This document shows positions 40,490 through 48,389 of a DNA stretch of 64,000 nt, piece by piece. Under the pieces are notes generated by a model. It worked only from the letters and a program-made list of their open reading frames with translations. It searched no databases and had not been told where the DNA came from. Location: assembly GCF_037976825.1 (NCBI RefSeq), contig NZ_CP150269.1, positions 1,997,501 to 2,061,500 of the forward strand, written 5' to 3'. This DNA comes from Paenibacillus sp. FSL K6-1330 (GTDB lineage Bacteria; Bacillota; Bacilli; Paenibacillales; Paenibacillaceae). A program made the position numbers and the translations under genes. Positions within the stretch are counted from its first letter, which is position 1. Each line of letters begins with the position of its first letter.

Positions 40490-41710
40490 TCATTCGGGTT
40501 CATGATCAATTTTGAGGATGTCTGCGAAGTGTTTTTGAATCTTTTGATCTGCATCTTGTCTCATTTTCTCTGTCACATGTGTATAAATCTGTAGGGTGGT
40601 TTTTTCATTGTCGTGACCGACACGGTCCATAATTGTTTTTAGATCGACACCTGCTTCAGCTAACATGCTAACGTGGGTATGTCTAAATATATGAGGAGTC
40701 GCTTTTTTTTGTATATCTGTAAATTTCAAAATAGCATACATCCGATCACGAATTGCTTGGGCATTTAATGGGTATCCGTCATTATTACGAAAGAGGAAAC
40801 CCTTATCGTGATAATCCGGAAACAACAATTTGTGCTCCTTCATCAGTACCTTCATTCGATTAATGTGCTTATGCAGCATCTCCATTACCATGGGGTCCAC
40901 TGAGACTGTTCGTATGGATCCCGTTGTTTTAGGAGGCGTAAGCAGATATTTCCGCATATTATCACTGTCCATTGTTTTGGTGATCCTGATACTGTTTCTA
41001 TCGAAATCTAAATCAGTGTTCTCATTCAATGAACATAGTTCCCCGGACCTCATTCCGCTAAAGGCTAATAGATAAAAGATCTCCTTGTCTTGGGGCTTGC
41101 CATGATCAATAGCAGCCTTAAGGAATTCGGACAATTCTTTTCGTGAGAGATACTTCTCTTCGATAACGGCATTCTCAATTTCCTCTACGCTAAGCGTCTT
41201 TTCGGGAACGATAGTGTCGATCGCCGGATTATCCATTCTCAATTTATTAAGAACAGCGTATTTAAAAATCATGTTACCTGTATTATGAATACCGTCCATG
41301 GTGTTTTTTTCATATCCTTCATCGTCAAGGTGATTAAAGATATGTTGGTATTCTCTATGTGTAATTTGAGAGATGTTTTTCTTCGCTAGATACCTATTGA
41401 GGACTTTGATTTGGACACCTCTTTGTCTAACAGTTCTTCGCTTAACTTTACGTTTTGAATAAGTCTTTAACCAATCTTCGGCAACATCCTCGAATGTCAT
41501 TTTCCGGACTTTCTTTTCATCTATTCCATGATTTTTCAAATCATCTAAAACTTTTTGTGCACGTGCATAGGCTTCCTTTTTCGTGTCTCCACGGCGAGGG
41601 ATTTGCTTTCGTTTTCCTGTAACTGGGTCTTGAGGGCCCTCTAATGTACAAATCCATTTATAACCTTGCTTGTTGTTGGCAGGAATCTTTGTATAACTCG
41701 CCACTTTCAT
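40490..41710 (-). CDS. Tyrosine-family site-specific integrase
   Basis: The 406-residue protein has an N-terminal arm-binding domain (YKWICTLEGPQDPVTGKRKQ), a SAM-like core-binding domain (MTFEDVAEDWLKTYSK), and a catalytic domain with Arg in AFSGMRSGELCSL, HIFRHTHVSML (HxxR) and the Tyr in TTLQIYTHV. It integrates and excises the prophage. It points outwards to cymR at the prophage edge, as expected. Its start overlaps nothing; immA ends 8 bp upstream of its start, so the two form a leftward unit. Confidence 0.93.
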   Translation of the reverse strand: MKVASYTKIPANNKQGYKWICTLEGPQDPVTGKRKQIPRRGDTKKEAYARAQKVLDDLKNHGIDEKKVRKMTFEDVAEDWLKTYSKRKVKRRTVRQRGVQIKVLNRYLAKKNISQITHREYQHIFNHLDDEGYEKNTMDGIHNTGNMIFKYAVLNKLRMDNPAIDTIVPEKTLSVEEIENAVIEEKYLSRKELSEFLKAAIDHGKPQDKEIFYLLAFSGMRSGELCSLNENTDLDFDRNSIRITKTMDSDNMRKYLLTPPKTTGSIRTVSVDPMVMEMLHKHINRMKVLMKEHKLLFPDYHDKGFLFRNNDGYPLNAQAIRDRMYAILKFTDIQKKATPHIFRHTHVSMLAEAGVDLKTIMDRVGHDNEKTTLQIYTHVTEKMRQDADQKIQKHFADILKIDHEPE

Positions 41711-41718
41711 CGTCCTCC

Positions 41719-42600
41719 TTAAAACTCATCGCCATGGAATCTCAGAAGTTCCTCAATTTCTTTTTTTTGAATGACAAACTTGTATGCTGAATTATAATAT
41801 CTGCTTGCGAGATGGCTCAGCCTTAAACTGATTCTCCCATCTTTGGTATAGTCTAAGTCATGAAATTTGACCGGTTTAGAATCAGTGAAAACTTGCAACT
41901 CATTTTCCTCAATTCGTTCAAAATGTCCTCCTAAATCGAAGAGGAGTTCTTCCTGTGACATCAACGTCTCTTTATCGACTTGAATAATGATTTGGGATGG
42001 TTCTATATAATCCTCGGTTGAATCATAATACGCATAGAACGTCGTCTCCCCAAAACTTACCTGTGTTTCTTCAATAGCATGGTTCTTTGTTAACTGCTGT
42101 CTAGATGAGTCGATAAATAGCTTTCCTTGGAGTTCTCTGCGTTGGATCTGTTCAAGTCTCCGTTTTGCCAACTTTAAGGGTACTTTGAAAGTAGATGATA
42201 AAAATTGCACTCCATCATTTTGGCGATCAGGTAATTTTAGCGGAGATATCATAAAGAAAGGCATAGACGCATACAACACAAAGTTCTCAGCTTCTGCTTC
42301 TTGGCCTTCCCTGAAAAGTAGAGGCATTTTACGCTGATCGCCTACATGCCGTAGCACATGACACAATTCGTGAAAGAATATTTTTCGTTGTTGTAAACTA
42401 GTCAATCGTTTATCAAGAATTATAATTTTTTCTTTGTTATCAGAAACTGACTTGCATGTATCGTACTTCAGGTCAACATCAAATGATTCTGCAATACGAT
42501 CAATATCCAACAGGGCTTCTGTATTCCAGAACTTATGTAATTTGTAGTGTTTAGATATTGATTGTTCAAGTGACGTCTCTTGATAGTGGGGAAATAACAT
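41719..42600 (-). CDS. ImmA/IrrE-type zinc metallopeptidase
   Basis: The 293-residue protein has the zinc motif in FFHELCHVLRH (HELCH) near 75-80 and a longer C-terminal domain (SQEELLFDLGGHF, DLDYTKDGRISLRL). ImmA-type peptidases cleave phage repressors during induction. GAGGTG lies before the ATG. A 13-bp box shared with the next upstream ORF lies 16 nt before its start. Its expected target is the repressor encoded at 42913-43263. Confidence 0.85.
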   Translation of the reverse strand: MLFPHYQETSLEQSISKHYKLHKFWNTEALLDIDRIAESFDVDLKYDTCKSVSDNKEKIIILDKRLTSLQQRKIFFHELCHVLRHVGDQRKMPLLFREGQEAEAENFVLYASMPFFMISPLKLPDRQNDGVQFLSSTFKVPLKLAKRRLEQIQRRELQGKLFIDSSRQQLTKNHAIEETQVSFGETTFYAYYDSTEDYIEPSQIIIQVDKETLMSQEELLFDLGGHFERIEENELQVFTDSKPVKFHDLDYTKDGRISLRLSHLASRYYNSAYKFVIQKKEIEELLRFHGDEF

Positions 42601-42616
42601 AACTGCACCTCTGATT

Positions 42617-42868
42617 AGAATGTATGTTCGTTATGGTTGGCAAAATAAAAACCGTTTCCGGCTAAGAGGGACGTTTAGGCTATTTGCTTTTTATACCTTT
42701 CGTCGGTTCAGTTTTGTCCCGTGAGAGGGTAAGAAGACTAATAATATGTTGTGGACCTGGATCCTCGACGATTGACTTTACGATCACTGGCTCGTGGAAC
42801 ATGCTATTTGATTTACTAACTCCAATTCTGATCATAGGAAAACATCCCCTCAATAAGAATGTATGTTC
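42617..42868 (-). promoter_or_regulatory. Two copies of a LexA-like 13-bp box
   Basis: The 13-bp sequence GAACATACATTCT (minus strand) occurs at 42629-42617 and 42868-42856, 239 bp apart. Each lies 16-20 nt before a start codon (immA, and the 51-aa ORF). The first copy reads CGAACATACATTC, one base from the Bacillus LexA pattern CGAAC-N4-GTTC. It may be an SOS operator or a phage-specific site. Confidence 0.5.
42680..42835 (-). CDS. Small protein of unknown function (51 aa)
   Basis: An overlooked minus-strand ORF between the repressor and immA. It starts ATG 42835 with GAGGGG about ten bases upstream and ends TAG at 42680. The product begins MIRIGVSKSNSMFHEPVIV and ends TEPTKGIKSK; it is soluble, with no known motif. 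It is preceded by the same 13-bp box as immA, so both may be induced together. Existence is inference from the ribosome site, the box and the gene gap it fills. Confidence 0.5.
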   Translation of the reverse strand: MIRIGVSKSNSMFHEPVIVKSIVEDPGPQHIISLLTLSRDKTEPTKGIKSK

Positions 42869-42912
42869 TGTTTATGCTTAAAAAGAAAAGCCATCGCTGG
42901 CCTGTTCTTCTA

Positions 42913-43263
42913 CTATTTTTTTGAGTCTTTTTCCGCTTGTTCAGCTGCTCGTCGTTTCATTGCTCGATATCGTTCCAAAGCAGCCTCCATTTCCTCGATT
43001 TCGTCTTCGGTATAGTTTTCTGGGCCTCCGTAGAAGGACATGTTTGTCTCATAACCCTTAGGATTTTCAGTTCTTCCCAAAAGGTAGTCTGTTGTAACTT
43101 CGAAAAAATCAGCAAGTTTATTGAGAGTGTTAGTATCTGGTTCATATACGTCGGCTTCCCATTTTGAGACGGTAGTATTATCAATCTCAAGTTTCTGAGC
43201 CAATTCACGTTGAGTTAATTTTTTGTCTTTCCTTAACTCTTTGATTCTAAGTCCTAAAGACAT
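42913..43263 (-). CDS. CI-like XRE-family phage repressor
   Basis: The 116-residue protein has an N-terminal helix-turn-helix (IKELRKDKKLTQRELAQKLEIDNTTVSKWE, recognised over about residues 5-37) and a C-terminal acidic, coiled-coil-like part. It starts ATG 43263 with GGAGG nine bases upstream. It is divergent from the Cro-like gene and faces the operator region. The short C-terminus, lacking a self-cleaving peptidase domain, fits control by the ImmA-like protein. Confidence 0.88.
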   Translation of the reverse strand: MSLGLRIKELRKDKKLTQRELAQKLEIDNTTVSKWEADVYEPDTNTLNKLADFFEVTTDYLLGRTENPKGYETNMSFYGGPENYTEDEIEEMEAALERYRAMKRRAAEQAEKDSKK

Positions 43264-43280
43264 ATAGTATTCCTCCAAAT

Positions 43281-43412
43281 TTGCTGATTCATCAAATACA
43301 GAATACCATGAATGACAATTTTTTTAAATTTAGTTGATTAAACAGCAATTTATTCGTTGACATTTGATTATTCATCAATTACCATTGAGTTAACAACTTG
43401 ATTATTCATCAA
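43281..43412. promoter_or_regulatory. Lysis-lysogeny operator array (four sites)
   Basis: Four 15-bp near-palindromes of form TTG(A/C)T-N5-A(T/G)CAA lie between the divergent regulators: 43281-43295, 43334-43348, 43364-43378 and 43398-43412. The last two are identical (TTGATTATTCATCAA). The third lies exactly between the -35 and -10 of the rightward promoter. Similar sequence at 43667-43685 inside the Cro-like gene could be a fifth site. Confidence 0.8.
43357..43385 (+). promoter_or_regulatory. Early rightward promoter
   Basis: TTGACA (43357-43362, perfect -35) and TACCAT (43380-43385) are 17 bp apart, 49 bp before the Cro-like start. Operator three fills the spacer, so repressor binding would block it. 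Confidence 0.8.
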
Positions 43413-43433
43413 ATAAGGTGGTGAAAAGGAAAG

Positions 43434-43712
43434 ATGATTAATTACGGGAAACTAAAGAACCTCAGAACTTCAAAAAAAATTTCTCTACAAGAAATGGCAG
43501 ACGCATTGGGACTACTTACAGCTGGTGGTTACTCACGAGTTGAATCTGGAGAAAATAAACTGAAAGCTGAGCATTTGCCAATTCTAGCAGAAAAATTTGG
43601 GATCAGTATGAATCACTTAACAAAAGAAATTTTTTTTGAAAACAGAGTTGATGAATGCTCAATATTAGTTGATGATTCATCCATAACATCTGAGGAGAAG
43701 GAGGTGATCTAA
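43434..43712 (+). CDS. Cro-like XRE-family regulator
   Basis: The 92-residue protein has a helix-turn-helix region (SLQEMADALGLLTAGGYSRVE) and is the first gene of the rightward early operon, divergent from the repressor. In Cro-like roles it would repress the repressor promoter. GGTGGTGAAAAGG precedes the ATG. Its stop overlaps the next start (TAATG). Confidence 0.78.
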   Translation: MINYGKLKNLRTSKKISLQEMADALGLLTAGGYSRVESGENKLKAEHLPILAEKFGISMNHLTKEIFFENRVDECSILVDDSSITSEEKEVI

Positions 43713-44041
43713 TGGGTGCAGGTCTTTTTAAAGTGGAGTTGGATTTCGGTCAGTTACAGGAAGCAATTAATACTGCTGTAGATCAGGCTTTGGAACGTCA
43801 CTCTTTAAAGAACAACCTTCCTCCATTGCTTACAAAGTCACAATTTCAAGATCTACTGGATATTGGAGCGACCAAAGCTTCTGAACTCTTAAATCGTGAG
43901 GATTTTCCGGTAATACGTGAATTCGGCCATCCGCGAGTTCCTACCCATTTGTTAATGATTTGGATTGACGAACATACCGAGTGGATCCGGGACAATGTTG
44001 GTGAAAAATCGAAGGTGAAAGGGAAGGGAAGGGTGGCATAA
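43712..44041 (+). CDS. Phage DNA-binding protein, excisionase-like
   Basis: The 109-residue protein has a coiled N-terminus and a C-terminal helix-turn-helix-like half (LLTKSQFQDLLDIGATKASELL, then REFGHPRVPTHLL), as seen in excisionase/MerR-type phage proteins. It may be the excisionase or a regulator. It begins within the previous stop (TAATG overlap), with AAGGAGGTG upstream. Confidence 0.55.
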   Translation: MGAGLFKVELDFGQLQEAINTAVDQALERHSLKNNLPPLLTKSQFQDLLDIGATKASELLNREDFPVIREFGHPRVPTHLLMIWIDEHTEWIRDNVGEKSKVKGKGRVA

Positions 44042-44042
44042 G

Positions 44043-44279
44043 ATGCGCTTTCGGTGGATGCGTCAAACCTCCAGAACTGCTTGTGTATCAGCAACAGTAA
44101 CGAGAAGCCTGTTGAAAAGCATTGATGTCGGGATCGCGTTGGACATGTCGCTTCCGAAGTACGCTATAAATCCGGAAAAGCTATCGAAGCTTGAAAGAAA
44201 GAGAGTTTTAAAAGAAGCGACGGAAAGCTTGAAAAGGATTGAAGAAACCCGCCGGAGCGGATCCAGCTCCAGCGGGTGA
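44043..44279 (+). CDS. Hypothetical small basic phage protein
   Basis: A 78-codon ORF starting one base after the previous stop, with a weak GGGTGG ribosome site. The product is Arg- and Lys-rich with a C-terminal helical half (LSKLERKRVLKEATESLKRI) and a SGSSSSG tail. The tail codons form a stem (44248-44258 with 44266-44276) that may end the transcript. I do not recognise it; coding status is moderately supported. Confidence 0.45.
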   Translation: MRFRWMRQTSRTACVSATVTRSLLKSIDVGIALDMSLPKYAINPEKLSKLERKRVLKEATESLKRIEETRRSGSSSSG

Positions 44280-44375
44280 GGGGATTGGGGTGGGGAAAAG
44301 CTCTAATTACATACTACAAGGTTGAACCACACTTTCCTATTCCAAAATGGAATATTCGGGGGAGGTGAAAGAACA

Positions 44376-44624
44376 ATGAAATTTGGTGCAATTATGCAGG
44401 CTTGCCGGGAACGGGCTGGATTGACACAAGAGGAAATGGCCGCAAGACTTCACCGGACCCAGGCTTGCATTTCGAAATATGAGAATGACCACAAAATCCC
44501 GGACATGCCGACCATGCTCAGATGGGTGGAAGTTACCGGTGCTAAAGAAGTGGTGGTCGCATTCCTTTGCGGAATGGACGGGCTATCGATCATGCAAAGC
44601 ATAATGCCATTTATAGGAGGATGA
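44376..44624 (+). CDS. XRE-family small regulator
   Basis: The 82-residue protein is a nearly complete helix-turn-helix domain (MQACRERAGLTQEEMAARL, RTQACISKYEND) with a short C-terminus. The ATG 44376 has GGGGGAGGTG upstream; the ORF reading from 44322 is less likely. It is a third XRE protein in the early region and may control early genes. It overlaps the next gene's ribosome site. Confidence 0.75.
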   Translation: MKFGAIMQACRERAGLTQEEMAARLHRTQACISKYENDHKIPDMPTMLRWVEVTGAKEVVVAFLCGMDGLSIMQSIMPFIGG

Positions 44625-44629
44625 TTGAT

Positions 44630-44905
44630 TTGAAAAGAGAGGATCTAGTTGAACAAGCACGCTTAGCTGCGAAGTCAGCATCTCACAATCTCGATGTGAT
44701 TTCTCGAAATCCGGATAAGATGCAGCCCGACAAGCTTTATAACGGAGTTGTGTATCTAAACAACATGATCAGATTCGCGGAAAAAGAATTGGAAATGAAA
44801 AAAGACCGCCTGGCAGGGCAGTCTCGACTGAGATCACGACTAATGAGTCTCTTGATGTCTATTTTAAATGGTGAACGTCAGAAGCGCAAGGGGTTTGAGC
44901 TATGA
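44630..44905 (+). CDS. Hypothetical phage protein
   Basis: The 91-residue basic, helical protein (KREDLVEQARLAAKSASHNL...) has no known motif. The start is TTG 44630, nine bases after TAGGAGG; ATG 44621 would leave no space after the ribosome site. It overlaps the next gene by 4 bp, so it is part of the early operon. Confidence 0.6.
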   Translation: MKREDLVEQARLAAKSASHNLDVISRNPDKMQPDKLYNGVVYLNNMIRFAEKELEMKKDRLAGQSRLRSRLMSLLMSILNGERQKRKGFEL

Positions 44906-45153
44906 ACAACCCAGTCGCCCAATCACCTGCAGACGTATATATCGCTACCACACAAGCACTTAGAGCAAGCACAGAATCTATCTCTCAATTCATTCAGGAG
45001 GATCCGGAAAACACTCAGCGATTGAATGAGCTCAACAGTCAACGAGAAGAAGCTTACCGGAACTGGACCAATGCAGCCTATCTCTTAAAAACTTTACCTG
45101 CATCAGAAATGGCGGTAGCCCTGGCCCGGATCGAACGCGAATTGAATATATGA
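44902..45153 (+). CDS. Hypothetical phage protein
   Basis: The 83-residue helical, acidic protein (residues about 15-50 likely coiled) has no known motif. It starts ATG within the previous stop (ATGA). The four-hairpin RNA begins at its stop codon. Confidence 0.6.
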   Translation: MNNPVAQSPADVYIATTQALRASTESISQFIQEDPENTQRLNELNSQREEAYRNWTNAAYLLKTLPASEMAVALARIERELNI

Positions 45154-45260
45154 GACAGAGCTTTAGCTTTGTCTCTCGGCGTCGGACAGTTTTCTAACCT
45201 GTTCGGCGTCGAGAGATGCGACTAACGCATCCAAGGTGGTGTCAACCCCCGGCCCACCTT
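45152..45260 (+). ncRNA. Four-hairpin structured intergenic RNA
   Basis: Four contiguous stems fill the gap between two early genes: H1 (45152-45161 with 45166-45175, 10 bp), H2 (CTCTCGGCGTCGGACAG 45173-45189 with 45199-45215, 17 bp with three G-T pairs), H3 (GATGCG-ACTAA-CGCATC, 45215-45231) and H4 (AAGGTGG 45233-45239 with CCACCTT 45254-45260). The G-T pairs suggest the RNA fold is what matters. It ends about 30 nt before the next ORF. It may be a cis-acting structure or a separate RNA. Confidence 0.6.
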
Positions 45261-45289
45261 GAAAAATACATACGAAGGGAGGACAAACC

Positions 45290-45568
45290 ATGCAAGTGAT
45301 TCAAAAGCTGACAGTCGTTAGTAATCCTACCCGGATCTTTGAAGTCGGTACAGAAGTCAACAACCGGGAAGTAATTGAGATCAAACAAGTGGGCTATGAC
45401 AACATTTCGGAGTTCTGGGTGCTGGATGAGAATGAAAAAGTCATTGCCAGTGTTGAGAATTGCCCAGTCATCGTGGAGTGGCAGGAATTTGTAGAAGACG
45501 GACCAGTGGAAACTGCGAAAACAGAAAATGACCCGCAGCAACGGGTCATATCTGGTGCCAAAAATTAA
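45290..45568 (+). CDS. Hypothetical phage protein
   Basis: The 92-residue protein (TRIFEVGTEVNNREVIEIKQVG...) looks like a small beta-rich domain with an acidic C-terminus. AGGGAGGACAAACC precedes the ATG. Its function is unknown. Confidence 0.6.
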   Translation: MQVIQKLTVVSNPTRIFEVGTEVNNREVIEIKQVGYDNISEFWVLDENEKVIASVENCPVIVEWQEFVEDGPVETAKTENDPQQRVISGAKN

Positions 45569-45625
45569 TTTTGTTGCCCCCATATTAGCAGATGAGGGCA
45601 ATAAACACAAGAGGGAGTGATTCAA

Positions 45626-45886
45626 TTGTCAACTGCCTTTTCGGCTGATGTATCTGGTCGGACAATCGATGTGGAGATTCAGCCGGCTACACAATATTCT
45701 CCACCCGTACTGACTATTCGGCAGCAAACAGGTTCATTTCAACTACATGCCGATCCGGAGCAATTGGCTGAGGTGGAATTCAAAATTAGGTCGTTCCTGG
45801 ATGGCATTCGCTATCCAGAGACTCCGGATCAACAAGCAATCTTAAATCACGAAATCAAACAATCCGTTGAGGAGGAAATCGCATGA
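45626..45886 (+). CDS. Hypothetical phage protein
   Basis: The 86-residue protein has beta-like N-terminal strands and an acidic helical C-terminus. The start is TTG 45626, eight bases after GAGGGAG; GTG 45617 would leave almost no spacing. It overlaps the following gene by 4 bp. Confidence 0.55.
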   Translation: MSTAFSADVSGRTIDVEIQPATQYSPPVLTIRQQTGSFQLHADPEQLAEVEFKIRSFLDGIRYPETPDQQAILNHEIKQSVEEEIA

Positions 45887-46212
45887 AAAAACAAGAGATC
45901 GCAAATAGATTATTGGCTTTGCCGGCAGAGATCGCAGTAGCGGAGGATGAAGTACTGGAGGCAAACAGCAGCGTGGTAACTGCTAAAGAAGTGCTTCAAC
46001 AAAAGGAAGATGATTTGTTACTCGGCAATGTTATTGAAGGGAAAAACGCTGAAATTCGTGCTGCTCAAATGCGGGCACACACAGTTGATGAGCGTGGAAA
46101 CCTCTCCGAAGCCGAACTGAATTTGAAGAATGCCGCGGTGAGGTTGGGCAAATTGAAGGACGAGCTCCGGGCGTTGCAAGCTGCTGCTGGGCTCCTTCAG
46201 GGGGTGGCTTAA
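45883..46212 (+). CDS. Coiled-coil phage protein
   Basis: The 109-residue protein is almost all helical (AEDEVLEANSSVVTAKEVLQQ, SEAELNLKNAAVRLGKLKDELRAL) and likely forms a coiled coil. It is placed just before the recombination module and begins in an ATGA overlap. Confidence 0.6.
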   Translation: MKKQEIANRLLALPAEIAVAEDEVLEANSSVVTAKEVLQQKEDDLLLGNVIEGKNAEIRAAQMRAHTVDERGNLSEAELNLKNAAVRLGKLKDELRALQAAAGLLQGVA

Positions 46213-47208
46213 TTGGATGAAACTAACCTGACAGTCATGCCCTCATCCTCCGGTGGAAACACCGGGGGAGGGGCAATCGTTGATCTTGAATTCGGCAGTG
46301 CCACGGATCTTCGAAGAAAGCTGGATGCCATGAAACAAAAGTTGAACCTGACCAAAGAGTTTTTTCGTGAAGTGATGCAAGACGGCGTGGATTACGGAAT
46401 TATACCGGGTACAGACAAACCAACCCTTTATAAAGCTGGGGCCGAGGGGTTATGTGAGTTCTACAATCTGGCCCCAACAATTGCATCTAAAGTTGAGGAT
46501 AAGGTTCACGAATCGGGCTACTATGCAGTCGACGTGACAATTCGATTGCTTCATCGAGGGACCGGTTCGATTATCGCTGAGGGTGTTGGCCATGCGAATA
46601 CGTATGAAAGTCGTTACCGTTGGCGCTGGGTGTCTGAAAAGGACGTTCCTAAAGGAATTAACAAAGAAGACTTAGTGTCGAAAGAACGTAGCGGACAATA
46701 CGGCAAGTATGTGCAATATCGGATGGAAAATGACGACATGCATTCTATTTGGAATACGGTGCTTAAGATGGCTAAGAAACGTGCGCTTGTAGATGCAGTG
46801 CTGTCTGCTACTCGATCAAGTGGGATTTTTGCTCAGACGCAAGACGAACTCGAAGCTTATTTACAAGGAGAAGATCCCGACGGAGATCCCGAAGGAAGAA
46901 GCACTCCACCACCACGGCAGACGCGTCAAAGTAGCGGATCTCGTTCTTCACAAAGCAACCCACGTTCTAGTGGTGCAAACAGTAATGTTCAAAAAAATCG
47001 AGTGCTCTCTTTGATGAAAAACCAAGGACTTGATTGGAATGGTTTAGCTGAAGAAGCCAGCACGGCTCTTGGGCGACCGGTTAAGAAGGTGGTTCAGGAC
47101 ATTCAGTCTGAAGCTGATTGGAAAACGGTTGGCGATTACCTGGAGTTTGGTGGAGGCGGAGATCAAGGAGAAATTAACTTTAATGATCTGCCGGCGGACA
47201 TGCGATGA
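46213..47208 (+). CDS. Conserved phage protein next to SbcCD-like nuclease (possible recombination accessory)
   Basis: The 331-residue protein has a helical start, the motif GTDKPTLYKAGAEGLCEFYN (about residues 65-85), a beta-rich middle (HRGTGSIIAEGVGHANTYESRYR), a Ser/Arg-rich linker (about 230-260), and a C-terminal helical domain. I recognise the family as phage early proteins linked to recombination genes but cannot name its activity; single-strand binding or annealing is a guess. The start is TTG, one base after the previous stop. It overlaps the next gene by 4 bp. Confidence 0.55.
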   Translation: MDETNLTVMPSSSGGNTGGGAIVDLEFGSATDLRRKLDAMKQKLNLTKEFFREVMQDGVDYGIIPGTDKPTLYKAGAEGLCEFYNLAPTIASKVEDKVHESGYYAVDVTIRLLHRGTGSIIAEGVGHANTYESRYRWRWVSEKDVPKGINKEDLVSKERSGQYGKYVQYRMENDDMHSIWNTVLKMAKKRALVDAVLSATRSSGIFAQTQDELEAYLQGEDPDGDPEGRSTPPPRQTRQSSGSRSSQSNPRSSGANSNVQKNRVLSLMKNQGLDWNGLAEEASTALGRPVKKVVQDIQSEADWKTVGDYLEFGGGGDQGEINFNDLPADMR

Positions 47209-48389
47209 AAATAGCTCATATTGGAGACAGTCACTGGGGTTTCGGGTATCCGGGCCCCACGCCAGCAGCGAGATTTGAAGACATTACCCGCACGATGGAT
47301 TGGTCCGCTGACCGCATTATCGAAGAGGGATGCGAGCTGGTGCTATTCGACGGGGACGCTTTTAAAGACGCCCGCGTGTTCATCGATCGGGCAACGGCGG
47401 AAATCAAAGCGTTTGTCGCCTGGCTTCGTAAGTTGTCAGACGCCGACATTGAGGTAATCGTGATCAGCGGCACGCCGTCACATGATGCGATTAGCGCCTA
47501 CCATTTGATACGGGAGATGAAGATCTCGCGTGTCAACGTCTTCACGGAGTCCGGGGTCCATCAAGTGAGGGGTGTCAACATATCATGTCTACCCGGCATG
47601 AATCGTAGTTCCTTCGCTACCGAGAAAGAATTTGCAGGTTTACCACCTCATGAGTTCCACCAACGCATGACCGAATGGATCACTGAGGAATGTAGGAGGC
47701 TGCGGTCTCAATGCAGCAGTAAGCAGCCCAATATCCTAATGAGTCATCTAACCTTCGATCTCGCCGACACTGGCTTCGAGGATGCTTTACTTCAAAACGA
47801 ACCAATCCTGACGGAACGGGCTGCAAAGATGTTTGATCTCGTTTGCCTAGGCCACATTCACAGGCCGCAGCTCACTGGCAGCAACGTTTATTACAGCGGT
47901 GCGCCAGAACGGCATAATTTCGGTGATGAACGAACGACTCCGGGATTTTGGATTCACGATCTGGACGGTGTCACACTTTCAGGACCAATACCCGGAGTCA
48001 GATCACATTTTATTGAAACTCCTGCTCGAAAATTTAAAACGATTGACTGGTGCGACATGGATGTGGCCGCCTGGCTTGACGGTCAAGTGGACGACTTTGC
48101 TGCTATCAAGGACGCAATCGTCCGGGTACGGTACGCCTGCAGCGAGGAGTTGCAGAAGCGGTTCGACCGGCGCTCGCTTGAAAAGGCATTGTACGATGCT
48201 GGCGCATTCTTCGTCGCTGAAATACGAGCTGAAGTTGAACGATCAGAACGAATCCGTGATACCGAAGTAACCGAAGGGTTGAATCCATTGACAGCATTGG
48301 CTGCTTGGGGAAACAACCAGGAGTATGAAACGACAGAGATTAGTGAGCTGCAGGCAATGACGACTGAACTAATGGAGGGAGCATTTTAA
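47205..48389 (+). CDS. SbcD-like metallophosphoesterase nuclease
   Basis: The 394-residue protein has phosphodiesterase motifs IGDSHWGF (start), FDGDAFKD, SGTPSHDA in place of the classic GNHD, and LGHIHRPQ. With the SbcC-like ATPase at 48668 it should form a Mre11-Rad50-type complex acting on DNA ends. It starts in an ATGA overlap. The extra residues in the GTPSHD motif mark a phage branch of the family. Confidence 0.83.
   Translation: MKIAHIGDSHWGFGYPGPTPAARFEDITRTMDWSADRIIEEGCELVLFDGDAFKDARVFIDRATAEIKAFVAWLRKLSDADIEVIVISGTPSHDAISAYHLIREMKISRVNVFTESGVHQVRGVNISCLPGMNRSSFATEKEFAGLPPHEFHQRMTEWITEECRRLRSQCSSKQPNILMSHLTFDLADTGFEDALLQNEPILTERAAKMFDLVCLGHIHRPQLTGSNVYYSGAPERHNFGDERTTPGFWIHDLDGVTLSGPIPGVRSHFIETPARKFKTIDWCDMDVAAWLDGQVDDFAAIKDAIVRVRYACSEELQKRFDRRSLEKALYDAGAFFVAEIRAEVERSERIRDTEVTEGLNPLTALAAWGNNQEYETTEISELQAMTTELMEGAF

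Noticed and set aside
42684..42881. Plus-strand 65-codon ORF between immA and the repressor
   Set aside because: It has no ribosome site and points against both neighbours; the minus-strand 51-codon ORF in the same place has a ribosome site and a shared upstream box.
45242..45625. Minus-strand 127-codon ORF over early phage genes
   Set aside because: It overlaps two plus-strand genes with ribosome sites and part of the structured RNA; it has no start signal.
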